64,000 bases of DNA from an uncultured Bacteroidales bacterium (GTDB lineage Bacteria; Bacteroidota; Bacteroidia; Bacteroidales; Bacteroidaceae), in NCBI GenBank assembly GCA_902799655.1, contig CADCBH010000006.1:1197-65196 (forward strand), in the 5' to 3' direction. Below are positions 17,941-26,750 of this stretch, in pieces. Numbering within the stretch: position 1 is the first letter of the stretch; each line of letters opens with the position of its first letter. The translations under genes and the position numbers were made by a program. The notes under the pieces are model-generated. The model saw only the letters and a program-made list of their open reading frames with translations, had not been told where the DNA came from and searched no databases.

Positions 17941-18440
17941 TGTTTTTTATTTAGTTTTTGATTCATCTTCTTATTCTCTCGCTCTGCATGACGACGCATC
18001 TTGACCTGACAAGTGCTACAAACACCATAGACATACAGTGTAAAACCATCCTTGCGGAAACGGCGCGTCGGCATATTATCAATGGCTTGCGTCACCTGTG
18101 GCGACTTGACCTCAGTCACCTTCCCACACATGGTGCATATTTGGTGGCAATGGCTATTGTTATCATAGCATGCCTCATATTTGGTCGTAGACTGAAAGCG
18201 GTGACGCACCACCAAACGAAGCTCGATAAAAAGGCGCAACGTATTATATAAGGTCGCGCGACTCACAGGGAAATTATAGTCCGTTGTAAGTTTCTCGCTA
18301 AGCTCTTCAAGTGAGAAATGTCCATTGATACTGTATACAGCATCAAGGATAGTGAAGCGCTCAGGCGTCTTTCTATGCTTGTTTAGTTCCAGATAGCCTG
18401 TCAAGATATTCTTGACGACAACCTTAATGTTCTCTCTCAT
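17937..18440 (-). CDS. Fur-family metal/peroxide-responsive repressor
   Basis: A 167-aa regulator. The N-terminal winged helix (TPERFTILDAVYSINGHFSLEEL ... PVSRATLYNTLRLF) is followed by a dimerisation domain with two CxxC zinc motifs (CTMC at 102-105 and CSTC at 141-144). The usual HHHLIC stretch is NSHCHQIC, so the sensing site is modified and the effector (iron, zinc or peroxide) cannot be assigned. A Lys-rich tail ends the protein. It leads the fur-purA-hisS operon, with a -7 box at 18471-18478. Coupling a Fur-type repressor to purine and tRNA synthetase genes is unusual outside Bacteroidetes. Confidence 0.9.
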   Translation of the reverse strand: MRENIKVVVKNILTGYLELNKHRKTPERFTILDAVYSINGHFSLEELSEKLTTDYNFPVSRATLYNTLRLFIELRLVVRHRFQSTTKYEACYDNNSHCHQICTMCGKVTEVKSPQVTQAIDNMPTRRFRKDGFTLYVYGVCSTCQVKMRRHAERENKKMNQKLNKKQ

Positions 18441-18470
18441 TTTTATGTGGTCATACTGCTAAAAACCGCA

Positions 18471-18478
18471 CAAAATTA
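18471..18478 (-). promoter_or_regulatory. -7 box TAATTTTG of the fur-purA-hisS operon
   Basis: TAATTTTG on the minus strand, 30 nt upstream of the fur ATG. A Fur box was not recognised by eye. Confidence 0.55.
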
Positions 18479-18510
18479 CTATATTTTTCGGAGAAACGAG
18501 CAATAATTAT

Positions 18511-19134
18511 TTAAAAAAATTCTAAATTGATACTTTTAGCCGCACTTTTAGCCATCCGTTCATACACCAATCCCAACTCAGCAAAGCGCATCAGGCTTTG
18601 CATAGCCGCCTTGCGTACTGCTGGGAATGGGCCCTGAAGGGCAGCAAGAGCCTGATCGAGATACTCGTTGATACCTCGTTCGTTGGGCTCCTGATGATTC
18701 ATAAACAAGCGCGTCAGCACATGGAAGCCACATAGCTGGTCATACTCCTTCTCAGAAGCCATCCATTGAAAGGCTTTCTCCGGGGCATAAGGCAGATACT
18801 GCCAAAGGTTGAAAGCCACTTGTTCGGCAATCTCCTGCGAGGGAATCTGTTCCATCCAGATATCAGCCACCTCGGGCAATATCTGTTCCGGAGGCATCAA
18901 CATAGAAGCCAGTATTTTACACTCGCGCACATCTTCCTTCCACAGGGCGATGGCCAAATCGTAGTCCTTGCCGATTTCGTCAGCCTTTTCGCGCAACCTA
19001 GGCAACGTTGCACCCCAATTCAATTTATAGTTGACGCCCTTGTCACGCATCGACTGTGCGACAGAACCGTCCATCATCTGACGGAACGAGCGTTTGATTT
19101 CCTTGACTTTCTCTTGTATCTCTGGACTTGTCAT
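18511..19134 (-). CDS. DNA alkylation repair (AlkD-like) HEAT-repeat protein
   Basis: A 207-aa all-helical protein. The segments WKEDVRECKILASMLMPP, QVAFNLWQYLPYAPEKAFQWM and AVRKAAMQSLMRFAELG resemble the HEAT-like repeats of the AlkC/AlkD DNA glycosylase family, which excise alkylated bases. The match to AlkD motifs is moderate, and catalytic Trp/Asp positions cannot be assigned with certainty. It overlaps the upstream dpp3 stop by 4 nt and is the last gene of the araC-like/dpp3 operon. Confidence 0.7.
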   Translation of the reverse strand: MTSPEIQEKVKEIKRSFRQMMDGSVAQSMRDKGVNYKLNWGATLPRLREKADEIGKDYDLAIALWKEDVRECKILASMLMPPEQILPEVADIWMEQIPSQEIAEQVAFNLWQYLPYAPEKAFQWMASEKEYDQLCGFHVLTRLFMNHQEPNERGINEYLDQALAALQGPFPAVRKAAMQSLMRFAELGLVYERMAKSAAKSINLEFF

Positions 19135-21110
19135 ATCAATGTAGCATATTCAGAACTATACCGCAGCATCTGCTCGACATAGCTCTCGGAATAGTTCACC
19201 TGGATATCCGCAATGTTCCCTTGTTCATCAAGTACGGGAACAAGCATCGGATTAATAAAACCTTTATATGGTGCAAGGTCTAACTTCTGATAACGCTCCA
19301 ACACCTCAGCATGCAGGTGTGCATCGACCTTTACGGCATAACGCTCTACCAACTGACGGGCTGCCTCATAGTCTCCCTCACTCTTGATGCGTTGGATTTC
19401 CGCCAGCAAACGGGCAAAGAGCTGTCGCAGAGCCATATAGTCGGTGATGTGGACATAGGTCTTACCCTTGTGCTCTACCAGCTGCACGACTTCCCCACCC
19501 TGTTCATAGCACCAATGAGCTATCAAGGCACGATTACGCATGTGAGCCTCCTCTATCTGGTGACCTGGCGTGATACGGATGAGTTGTGTCATCAAGCCAT
19601 TCATCAGGTAGCTGTAATAATGCGACTTATAGGCCTCAAGATTCGGCATCAGCCCTAATTCCACGAGTTTTTCGTCTGCCATATAATAGAGGCCAAAGAG
19701 GTCGGCACGGGCTTCTTCAATGGTATTGCCATAGGCCTTCAGCGCATCAGGGTCAGTACCAGGCAACAGTTGTCCGCTTCCATGTCCCAAACACTCATGC
19801 AAGTCGGTATGCAGGTCGTCACAGCGGTCACCATACTGTTCTATCAGCGCCAGTGTCTTCTGGTCGATGACAAATTCCTCCTTAAAGCCATTCCCATGAG
19901 CCGCCTTGTTATAAGCATCCGTAATATTGGATATCGTGATACTCTTACTACCATGTGCGGCACGAATCCAGTCGGCATTAGGCAGGTTGATGCCAATAGC
20001 AGTAGAGGGGTATTCGTCGCCACCCAACATAGCGGCACAGATGGCGTTGGCTGTCACACCTTTCACCTGAGGCTTACGGAAACGGGGATCAACGGGAGAA
20101 TGGTCCTCAAACCACTGGGCATTCTGGCTAATCGTCTGAGTACGCTTGGTAGCCTCCATATCCTTATATTCCACGATACCTTCCCATGAACCTTTCAGCC
20201 CCAGCGGGTCGCCATAGACTTCGATAAAGCCGTTGACGAAGTCGATTCTTCCCTCGTGTTCCGACACCCATTCAATACAATAATCATTGAACACGAGCAG
20301 GTCACCCGTCTGATAGTATTTGATAAGCAGGGAGATGACACGTTGCTGTTGCTCATTCTCAGCAACGGCAGCAGCCTTCTCCAACCAGTAGACGATATAG
20401 CTGATGGCATTGCCATAGCGGCCTCCTACCTTCCACGTCTCTTCCTCTATCACGCCATCGCGTTTGACGAGTGTTGTATTCAGACCATAGGAAACAGGCG
20501 TCGACGTCTGGCCTTCCTGCTTTTTCTGATTGGCATAGAAGTCTTCTGCTTCCTGCTGTGTCACACCATCGTAGAAATGGCATGCTGACGTCTGAATCAA
20601 GTCTGCACCATCTGCCTTGTTGACGCGCTTGGGCAGAATCGTCTGGTCGAAAATGATGGGAAACAGTTCGTCACACATCTCATCAACGGTCTCTCCAGAG
20701 CGAAGCGGCAACTTGGTGGCCTCGACCTGTCGCAACACACTGCGCAGATAGTCGGCAGAGAATGCCGGTACGAACTTCTCCGAGCCATAGTGATGGTAGA
20801 TGCCATTTGAGAACCAGACGCGCTTCAGATAGACCTCCAAAGCCCGAAAATCCTCCGTATCACGAGGGATGGTGAGATCGGTATAAACCACCTCCAACAT
20901 CTTACGGATACGCAGATTATACTTTCCAAACTGGTCGAAAGTGATATCACGCCCATAGAGCGTCGCCTTCGACAAATAATACACCAACTTTTTCTGTAAC
21001 AAAGACAATTGCTCAAATCCGTCTAAACGGTATCTGAGCAATTGTATGTCCGCAAAACGCTCGTTGGTACGATAACCAAAAGTGAGCTTGCCTTCTTCCG
21101 AATGGTTCAT
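19131..21110 (-). CDS. Dipeptidyl peptidase III family (M49) metallopeptidase
   Basis: A 659-aa zinc peptidase that removes N-terminal dipeptides. The M49 signature HECLGH (residues 438-443) supplies two His ligands and the catalytic Glu439; EEARAD at 465-470 supplies the third ligand (family EExR[GA][ED]). No signal peptide was seen, so it is probably cytoplasmic, which differs from some exported Bacteroides relatives. It overlaps the upstream araC-like gene by 4 nt and the downstream alkD-like gene by 4 nt, forming a tight three-gene operon. Confidence 0.93.
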   Translation of the reverse strand: MNHSEEGKLTFGYRTNERFADIQLLRYRLDGFEQLSLLQKKLVYYLSKATLYGRDITFDQFGKYNLRIRKMLEVVYTDLTIPRDTEDFRALEVYLKRVWFSNGIYHHYGSEKFVPAFSADYLRSVLRQVEATKLPLRSGETVDEMCDELFPIIFDQTILPKRVNKADGADLIQTSACHFYDGVTQQEAEDFYANQKKQEGQTSTPVSYGLNTTLVKRDGVIEEETWKVGGRYGNAISYIVYWLEKAAAVAENEQQQRVISLLIKYYQTGDLLVFNDYCIEWVSEHEGRIDFVNGFIEVYGDPLGLKGSWEGIVEYKDMEATKRTQTISQNAQWFEDHSPVDPRFRKPQVKGVTANAICAAMLGGDEYPSTAIGINLPNADWIRAAHGSKSITISNITDAYNKAAHGNGFKEEFVIDQKTLALIEQYGDRCDDLHTDLHECLGHGSGQLLPGTDPDALKAYGNTIEEARADLFGLYYMADEKLVELGLMPNLEAYKSHYYSYLMNGLMTQLIRITPGHQIEEAHMRNRALIAHWCYEQGGEVVQLVEHKGKTYVHITDYMALRQLFARLLAEIQRIKSEGDYEAARQLVERYAVKVDAHLHAEVLERYQKLDLAPYKGFINPMLVPVLDEQGNIADIQVNYSESYVEQMLRYSSEYATLI

Positions 21111-21568
21111 TTGGAGCTATGCGTCTTTTTCGGCTTCACCTTCTCGGCAGGATGCTGAGCCAGATGCTGCAGTCGATACTCACGAGGCGTCATATGCATC
21201 ATCTTGTAGAACGAAGCATAGAACGACTGACGATTAGCGAAGCCCACCATGTCGCTCACCTCCTCCATGCGCAGACTCTGATACCTGCGATCCACGAGAA
21301 TAGCCATAGCTTCCTCAATTCGGAACTTGTTGACGAAAGAAGTGTAGTTCATGTGGAATCGGACATTCACCACTGCTGAGATATAGCGCGTATTGGTCCC
21401 TAAATCTTCGGCAAGCTTTTTGGCTGAATAATCCTTGTCTTTATACTTCTTCTCCATGACGATGATGTTAAGGATTTTCTCCTTCATCTCGTCCATCAAC
21501 CTCGGGCTGACGAGACTGCGATAAGCAGCCTCTTTTTCCTTCTTTTCAGTGATATTATATTTAGCCAT
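21107..21568 (-). CDS. AraC-type helix-turn-helix regulator without sensor domain
   Basis: A 153-aa protein consisting of a short N-terminal extension and an AraC/XylS-type double HTH: YSAKKLAEDLGTNTRYISAVVN (HTH1) and SLRMEEVSDMVGFANRQSFYASFYKMMHMTPREY (HTH2). The AraC signature ending in TPREYR is clear. There is no ligand-binding or receiver domain, so how it senses is unknown. It heads the operon with the M49 peptidase and AlkD-like genes and is transcribed divergently from recQ. Confidence 0.85.
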   Translation of the reverse strand: MAKYNITEKKEKEAAYRSLVSPRLMDEMKEKILNIIVMEKKYKDKDYSAKKLAEDLGTNTRYISAVVNVRFHMNYTSFVNKFRIEEAMAILVDRRYQSLRMEEVSDMVGFANRQSFYASFYKMMHMTPREYRLQHLAQHPAEKVKPKKTHSSK

Positions 21569-21594
21569 ACCCTAATTAATTTACTTTTCACTTG

Positions 21595-21602
21595 CAAATA
21601 TA
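21595..21602 (-). promoter_or_regulatory. -7 box TATATTTG of the araC-like/dpp3/alkD-like operon
   Basis: TATATTTG on the minus strand, 26 nt upstream of the regulator's ATG at 21568. Confidence 0.55.
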
Positions 21603-21641
21603 CTAAAAATTTCTATACCATTATCACTTTTTTCCGAAAAA

Positions 21642-23495
21642 ATGTCTAATTTTGTAGAAAATTCTCATTTTGTGAACAAATACAACATATTAAAACAGTA
21701 TTATGGGTATCATTCCTTCCGAAAAAACCAGGAAGAAATTATCGATACGGTGACGTCAGGAAACGATTGTGTCGTCCTCATGCCGACAGGTGGTGGTAAA
21801 AGTATTTGTTACCAGGTACCAGCCTTGATGATGGAAGGTACAGCGATTGTCGTTTCCCCACTTATCAGTCTGATGAAAGACCAGGTTGAGACACTACGTG
21901 CCAATGGTATTGAGGCTGAAGCGCTGAACAGTGGCAACGACTTCACTGCCGACACGATGATTCGTCGCAAGTGTATGGATGGCACGCTGAAGCTCCTCTA
22001 TATCTCACCCGAGAAACTCTTGTCCGAATTACCGTTTTTGTTAAAACAAATCCGCATCTCGCTTATCGCCATCGACGAAGCACACTGCATCAGTCAGTGG
22101 GGTCACGACTTCCGTCCGGAGTACACCCAACTCGGCATCCTTCATCAGGAGTTTCCTGGTGTTCCCATCATGGCGTTGACAGCCACTGCGGATAAGGTAA
22201 CCCGACAGGATATCGTCAAACAACTGGGTCTGGTCAATGCCCGATATTTCATCTCCAGCTTCGACCGTCCGAATCTCAGTCTTAGCGTCAAGCGAGGCTT
22301 TACCACCAAGGAGAAGGATCAATACATTCTCAACTTCATCAAGGCCCGTCCCTTGGAGAGTGGCATCATCTATTGCCTTAGCAGAAAAAATTCAGAGAAA
22401 ATTGCGAAATACTTGAGTACCAAAGGCATAAGCGTTTCAGCATATCATGCAGGACTCACCCAGCAAGAGCGTAATCAAGCCCAAGAGCTGTTCAAGCAAG
22501 ACCGCCTGCAGGTAATCTGTGCCACCATTGCTTTCGGCATGGGTATCGACAAGAGCAACGTACGATGGATCATTCACTACAACATGCCCAAGAGCATCGA
22601 GAACTTCTATCAGGAAATAGGACGAGCCGGGCGCGATGGAGCCCCAGCTGACACCATCCTGTTCTACTCACTGGCCGATATCGTACAACTCTCTCAATTC
22701 GCCAAGGAGAGTGGCCAGCAGGAGCTCAACAGAGAGAAACTTCTCCACATGCAGAAGTACGCTGAGTCGGGCATCTGCAGACGACGCATCCTGTTAAATT
22801 ATTTCGGAGAGCAGATGGACCACGATTGCGACAACTGCGACATCTGTGAGAACCCTCCCAAGCGTTTCGACGGCACCCGTTATATCCAGATGGCGCTCAG
22901 TGCCATCAAGCGTGCTAACGAACAAATCCGTACCTCTACCGTCGTTGAGATTCTGAAAGGCATTGCCTCGCCTACCGTCAAAAGACACGGTCTTGACCAA
23001 CTGAAGACGTTTGGTGTGGGCAAAGAGGTCAGCACCAACGACTGGCAGGACTATCTGTTGCAGATGTTGCAAATGGGATTCATAGAGATTATCTACGACC
23101 AGAAGAACGTGGTACATATCACACCCAGTGGCGAGGACATCCTCTATGGGCGCAAGACAGCAGAACTTTGCGTCATCGACCACACCACAGAGGAAAAGGC
23201 CAAGCCCAAGCGACGCCTCCACCTTGAGATTCCCTCCATCACGATTCCCGGGTTGCCTTCCACTTCCGGTGTGGAGGATGCCAAACTCTTCGACGCCCTC
23301 CGTGCCTTGCGACTCCAATGTGCCGAAGAGGAGCATATGCCACCATATATCGTCTTCAGCGACAAGGTGCTCCACCATTTAGCCACCATCAAGCCCACCA
23401 CCCTTGAGGCCTTTGGTTTCATCTCCGGCATTGGTGAATACAAGAAGAGAAAGTATGGTGAGCGCTTTGTCAGTCTCATCCAAAAATACGTCTAA
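21642..23495 (+). CDS. recQ: ATP-dependent DNA helicase RecQ
   Basis: A superfamily 2 3'-5' helicase, 617 aa from the ATG at 21642. Walker A MPTGGGKS at residues 47-54, DEAHCISQWGHDFRPEY (from 145), motif VI QEIGRAGRDG, a Cys-rich zinc site (CRRRILLNYF ... CDNCDIC), RQC winged helix and C-terminal HRDC domain. A good -7 box (TAATTTTG, 21647-21654) lies inside the first codons, so a transcript from it could not include the ATG. An in-frame GTG at 21672 (VNKYNILKQ) would give a 607-aa protein and is my alternative start. It replies to DNA damage and recombination intermediates; it stands alone. Confidence 0.96.
   Translation: MSNFVENSHFVNKYNILKQYYGYHSFRKNQEEIIDTVTSGNDCVVLMPTGGGKSICYQVPALMMEGTAIVVSPLISLMKDQVETLRANGIEAEALNSGNDFTADTMIRRKCMDGTLKLLYISPEKLLSELPFLLKQIRISLIAIDEAHCISQWGHDFRPEYTQLGILHQEFPGVPIMALTATADKVTRQDIVKQLGLVNARYFISSFDRPNLSLSVKRGFTTKEKDQYILNFIKARPLESGIIYCLSRKNSEKIAKYLSTKGISVSAYHAGLTQQERNQAQELFKQDRLQVICATIAFGMGIDKSNVRWIIHYNMPKSIENFYQEIGRAGRDGAPADTILFYSLADIVQLSQFAKESGQQELNREKLLHMQKYAESGICRRRILLNYFGEQMDHDCDNCDICENPPKRFDGTRYIQMALSAIKRANEQIRTSTVVEILKGIASPTVKRHGLDQLKTFGVGKEVSTNDWQDYLLQMLQMGFIEIIYDQKNVVHITPSGEDILYGRKTAELCVIDHTTEEKAKPKRRLHLEIPSITIPGLPSTSGVEDAKLFDALRALRLQCAEEEHMPPYIVFSDKVLHHLATIKPTTLEAFGFISGIGEYKKRKYGERFVSLIQKYV
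21647..21654 (+). promoter_or_regulatory. Possible recQ -7 box TAATTTTG inside the ORF start
   Basis: TAATTTTG on the plus strand begins 5 nt after the A of the ATG at 21642. If used, translation must start downstream, with GTG 21672 as the candidate. A clean -33 TTTG was not found, so chance occurrence remains possible. Confidence 0.4.
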
Positions 23496-23510
23496 CCAAA
23501 CAGAACGACT

Positions 23511-24284
23511 ATGATATTCTATTTTTCCGGAACAGGCAACACCCGTTGGGCTGCCGAGCAACTGGCCCATGCTACTGGTGACGAGTTGATATATATACCT
23601 GATGAACTGGGCAATAGCAAGTCCTACCAATTAAAAGAGGGCGAACGCCTGGGGTTCTGCTTTCCGACACATGGCTGGCAACCGCCACGCATCGTCCGTG
23701 AATTCATCCGACGTTCAACGTTCAGCGTCCAACCATCTACGTATATCTATGCCCTGACCACCTGTGGCGACAATATGGGATATGCGATGCGCATCCTGCG
23801 CAAGGAGCTTCGTCGCAAGGGGCTGTCACTTGATGCCGCCTTTGCCGTTGTCATGCCCGAGTCGAATGTCTGTTTCTCCTTCCTCCATCTCGACACGCCA
23901 GAAAGCGAACAGCGCAAGATAGAGGCAGCCCGTCAGCGCATGCCCCACATCTGTCAGTTAGTGAAAGACAAGGCGACAGGTGTCGAGGAGTTGGTCAAGG
24001 GAGCCATTCCCTTTACCTTTACTTATATTCTTGGCGGGTATTACAACAAGCACCTCATTACCGACGAGAAATTCTGGGTCGATACCGAGGCCTGCATCCA
24101 GTGTGGTCTCTGTGCCAAGCGGTGTCCGGTGAATGATATAGAAGGACTGCCGCCACACTGGAAGCATGACGGCAGTTGTACCAATTGTCTGGCTTGTTAC
24201 CATTATTGTCCCACGCACGCCATCCACTGGGGCAACATGCAGCGAGGACAATACTATTTTAATAGACGCGAGGACCGAAAATAG
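23511..24284 (+). CDS. EFR1-family flavodoxin-ferredoxin fusion
   Basis: A 257-aa electron-transfer protein. The N-terminal flavodoxin-like domain has the FMN phosphate loop FSGTGNTRW at residues 5-13; the C-terminal part holds two 4Fe-4S clusters, CIQCGLCAKRCP (Cys195, 198, 201, 205) and CTNCLACYHYCP (223, 226, 229, 233). This architecture defines the EFR1 family of anaerobes; the physiological partner is unknown. It lies 15 nt after recQ, probably read from the same or a nearby promoter, and its last 26 bp overlap the end of the convergent yggS gene. Confidence 0.93.
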   Translation: MIFYFSGTGNTRWAAEQLAHATGDELIYIPDELGNSKSYQLKEGERLGFCFPTHGWQPPRIVREFIRRSTFSVQPSTYIYALTTCGDNMGYAMRILRKELRRKGLSLDAAFAVVMPESNVCFSFLHLDTPESEQRKIEAARQRMPHICQLVKDKATGVEELVKGAIPFTFTYILGGYYNKHLITDEKFWVDTEACIQCGLCAKRCPVNDIEGLPPHWKHDGSCTNCLACYHYCPTHAIHWGNMQRGQYYFNRREDRK

Positions 24285-24933
24285 TCGTTCCCACACGTAC
24301 CATCGTCGACCCCTCTTCTACTGCCAAAGGGTAATCGTGGCTCATACCCCACGAACGCTCCTTGAAATAAGGCGCATCAGCAAAATAGGTAGCCTTGACT
24401 TCGTCAAACAGGTTCTTGGCGATACGGAACTCGCTACGGATCTGTGCCTCGTCGTCGACATAAGAGGCCATCATCATCAGACCACAGATGCGCACATGAC
24501 TCAGTGAGCGCCACTCGCCATCAGCCAAAAGCTGACGGCACGCATCGGGCGTCAGACCGTATTTCGTTTCCTCCTCAGCGATATGCAGTTCCAGCAGCAC
24601 ATCGATGACACGCTCCTGCTTGGCAGCCTGCTTGTCTATCTCCTTGAGCAGTTTCAACGAGTCAACAGCCTCAATCATCGACACGTACGGGGCGATATAT
24701 TTCACCTTGTTGGTCTGCAGATGTCCGATGAAGTGCCATTCGATATCACTGGGCAGCGAAGCATGCTTCTGGCGCAGTTCCTGTTCGTGGCTCTCACCAA
24801 AGATGCGCTGACCCTCCTCGTAGGCTGCCTCGATATATTCGTTGGGGTGATACTTCGAGATAGCCACAAGGCGCACACCCTGTGGTAAGTTAGCAAGAAC
24901 CTGCTTCAGATTACCTTTAACGTCGTACATCAT
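24259..24933 (-). CDS. YggS/PROSC-family PLP homeostasis protein
   Basis: A 224-aa single-domain protein with the alanine-racemase-type TIM barrel. The PLP lysine lies in LVAISKYHP (residue 27), followed by FGESHEQEL, EWHFIGHLQTNKVK, and the C-terminal RVGTTIFGPR that closes the phosphate site. Family members bind pyridoxal phosphate and keep its pool balanced without known catalysis. The start (ATGATG, 24933 or 24930) overlaps the DUF4494 stop; the gene ends the pseudokinase-DUF4494-yggS operon and overlaps the convergent EFR1 gene by 26 bp. Confidence 0.94.
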   Translation of the reverse strand: MMYDVKGNLKQVLANLPQGVRLVAISKYHPNEYIEAAYEEGQRIFGESHEQELRQKHASLPSDIEWHFIGHLQTNKVKYIAPYVSMIEAVDSLKLLKEIDKQAAKQERVIDVLLELHIAEEETKYGLTPDACRQLLADGEWRSLSHVRICGLMMMASYVDDEAQIRSEFRIAKNLFDEVKATYFADAPYFKERSWGMSHDYPLAVEEGSTMVRVGTTIFGPRVY

Positions 24934-25409
24934 CCCTCGTATTCGGGCTTGTCGTCGTGCTTGTCTTTGCCGTATTCGAAGACATCCATCAGCGTCGTCT
25001 CAGCGACAGAAGCAATGACATAGTCAATCATCGTGCCACCCATCACCTCGTCGATATTCTTCACGGCACCGTTCAGCGTACCGGCCTGTACCAGGTAGTT
25101 GACATTGGAGCGCTTCTCTTTCTCCGTCTTCTCGTCGATGGTGATAAACTGCAACTTACACTTATACCAGCGGTCGGCCATCTCCTCGTCAGAGAAGAAA
25201 ATCTCGCCATAAGGTGCTATCTTGATATCCTTGACAGTGAATTCCCCACTGATATAGTTAGACATCTCCTCCATGATACGCTTCTCAGCCTCTGTGAAAC
25301 TGAGGGCGTCGACCACGTAGTTCTCCGTCACTTTCTTCTGCAAGCCGTCGTCCATCGTCTTCTCGTAGGCAATCTTGCACTCAAACCATGTTGCTGTTCT
25401 TGATCTCAT
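24930..25409 (-). CDS. DUF4494 domain protein
   Basis: A 159-aa cytoplasmic protein found in Bacteroidetes. Recognised by its start (RTATWFECKIAYEKTM), TENYVVDALSFTEAEKRI, DIKIAPYGEIFFSD, DRWYKCKLQFITIDEKTEKEKR and the acidic tail. The repeated xxWYKCKL/WFECKI segments suggest two similar beta-rich halves. No catalytic motif is visible; function unknown. It lies 12 nt downstream of the pseudokinase and overlaps yggS. Confidence 0.85.
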   Translation of the reverse strand: MRSRTATWFECKIAYEKTMDDGLQKKVTENYVVDALSFTEAEKRIMEEMSNYISGEFTVKDIKIAPYGEIFFSDEEMADRWYKCKLQFITIDEKTEKEKRSNVNYLVQAGTLNGAVKNIDEVMGGTMIDYVIASVAETTLMDVFEYGKDKHDDKPEYEG

Positions 25410-25421
25410 TGTGTTTTACTT

Positions 25422-26639
25422 CTATTTATTATTCTTTAATTGTTTCTTCTTCTCATTGGTGATGCGTTCGATAATCTGGCTGGCAATGAGTTGGGCACGC
25501 TCAGGCGTGAGATTGGCCTCCTGCCCCATCTTCTGCTGAGCCACCATCAATTCCTGGATAGTTGATTCGCTCTCTGCAGCAAAACGCTTCTCCGTACTGT
25601 TCATGTAATCCTTGCTATAGATCTTGGAGAGAATGCGGTCAGCCTCTTTCTCGTAATTCTTGCGGAATATCTCCTCGGCTTTCGCCTGATAGACGCGCTG
25701 AGCTTCCATTTCCTCCTCGCTGAGCGAGTCGCCACTCACCACACCGAGGTCTTCTGGCTTGTAGCCGTCATCCAGCAGGTCGTCAGTAGCCTGACGGGGC
25801 GCAGGTTTCACATATTCCACATGTACGGGCTCAGGTACAATCTCCATATAGATACCCACACCGATCAGTGCGACGACGAGGGCTGCCAGCATCATCTTTG
25901 CCGAGTGCATCATGCTACGTCGTGCGTTAACAGCCTTCAGCATAGCTTGGGGCGTCTCGTAGCGGTCTTCAGGTTTCTCACTGGTGGCACGCTTCAATGC
26001 CTGCTTGTATTCCAGCGTCATATCCGCATGGGCGAAGATAGCCTCCATGAACTTTCCGATGGAATAGACGTCGCAGCGCTCGTCGATGGTGCCGTGCTCC
26101 AACACCTCCGGAGCGACATAGTATGCATCATCGCCATAGAACAGGCGCTGATTCTCCATCGCAAAATAGAACGAGCCGTGACTGAGCAGCATGACAGCAT
26201 GATCCCCCTTGCGTACCAGCACGCTCTTGGGCGAATAGCACACATGCTTGATGCCCTGACTATGCAGATAGGTCGTGACCTCCACCAGTGCTGCCAGAAC
26301 GTTTTCGACAAAGCCCTTCTCAGCAACGACGGCAGGATTGTCGATGAGCAACTGCTCCATAGACATGAAGACACCAGGCTCCAACTCCAGTTGTCGCACC
26401 TCGTTCTGTTCCATGATGGGTGTAAAGTGCAACTGGTAGCGATTCACCAGCGTCTTATTGCGTTCACATTCTGCCTTCAGTGCCTCAGAAAAGACAATGC
26501 TCTCGTGCAGTTCGGGACGGATGGTCACCAAACCGATGTATTTCCCGTCCTGCTGAATACGGTAGTACTCACCTAATGGCAGACGGCTTCTGTTCAGCTT
26601 GCCGTCATTCTTGGAAGCCAGCATTTCTTCGTAGTTCAT
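25422..26639 (-). CDS. Membrane-anchored protein-kinase-like pseudokinase
   Basis: A 405-aa protein. The N-terminal 240 residues follow a Ser/Thr kinase fold: YYVAPEVLEHGTIDERCDVYSIGKFM (APE and subdomain IX) at 173-198. Active-site elements are missing: the catalytic loop HRDxKxxN is KHVCYSPKS (131-139), DFG is SHG (about 153-155), and there is no VAIK-type Lys or G-loop. One transmembrane helix follows (about 248-266), then a charged, helical, extracytoplasmic C-terminus of about 135 residues ending in a Lys-rich stretch. I infer a catalytically dead signalling scaffold. It heads an operon with DUF4494 and yggS and has a -7 box at 26665-26672. Confidence 0.8.
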   Translation of the reverse strand: MNYEEMLASKNDGKLNRSRLPLGEYYRIQQDGKYIGLVTIRPELHESIVFSEALKAECERNKTLVNRYQLHFTPIMEQNEVRQLELEPGVFMSMEQLLIDNPAVVAEKGFVENVLAALVEVTTYLHSQGIKHVCYSPKSVLVRKGDHAVMLLSHGSFYFAMENQRLFYGDDAYYVAPEVLEHGTIDERCDVYSIGKFMEAIFAHADMTLEYKQALKRATSEKPEDRYETPQAMLKAVNARRSMMHSAKMMLAALVVALIGVGIYMEIVPEPVHVEYVKPAPRQATDDLLDDGYKPEDLGVVSGDSLSEEEMEAQRVYQAKAEEIFRKNYEKEADRILSKIYSKDYMNSTEKRFAAESESTIQELMVAQQKMGQEANLTPERAQLIASQIIERITNEKKKQLKNNK

Positions 26640-26664
26640 ACCCGACTATTTGATTTTCGTGGCG

Positions 26665-26672
26665 CAAAAGTA
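26665..26672 (-). promoter_or_regulatory. -7 box TACTTTTG of the pseudokinase operon
   Basis: TACTTTTG on the minus strand, 25 nt upstream of the ATG at 26639, divergent from the aminotransferase promoter. Confidence 0.55.
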
Positions 26673-26716
26673 CAAAAAAATAATGAATTATGCATTATTA
26701 ATTATGAATTATTTCG

Positions 26717-26724
26717 TACCTTTG
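26717..26724 (+). promoter_or_regulatory. -7 box TACCTTTG of the aminotransferase gene
   Basis: TACCTTTG on the plus strand, 26 nt before the ATG at 26751, preceded by an AATTATGAATTAT-type AT repeat spacer. Confidence 0.6.
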
Positions 26725-26750
26725 CACTCGATTTACGTAAATTAGACAAA

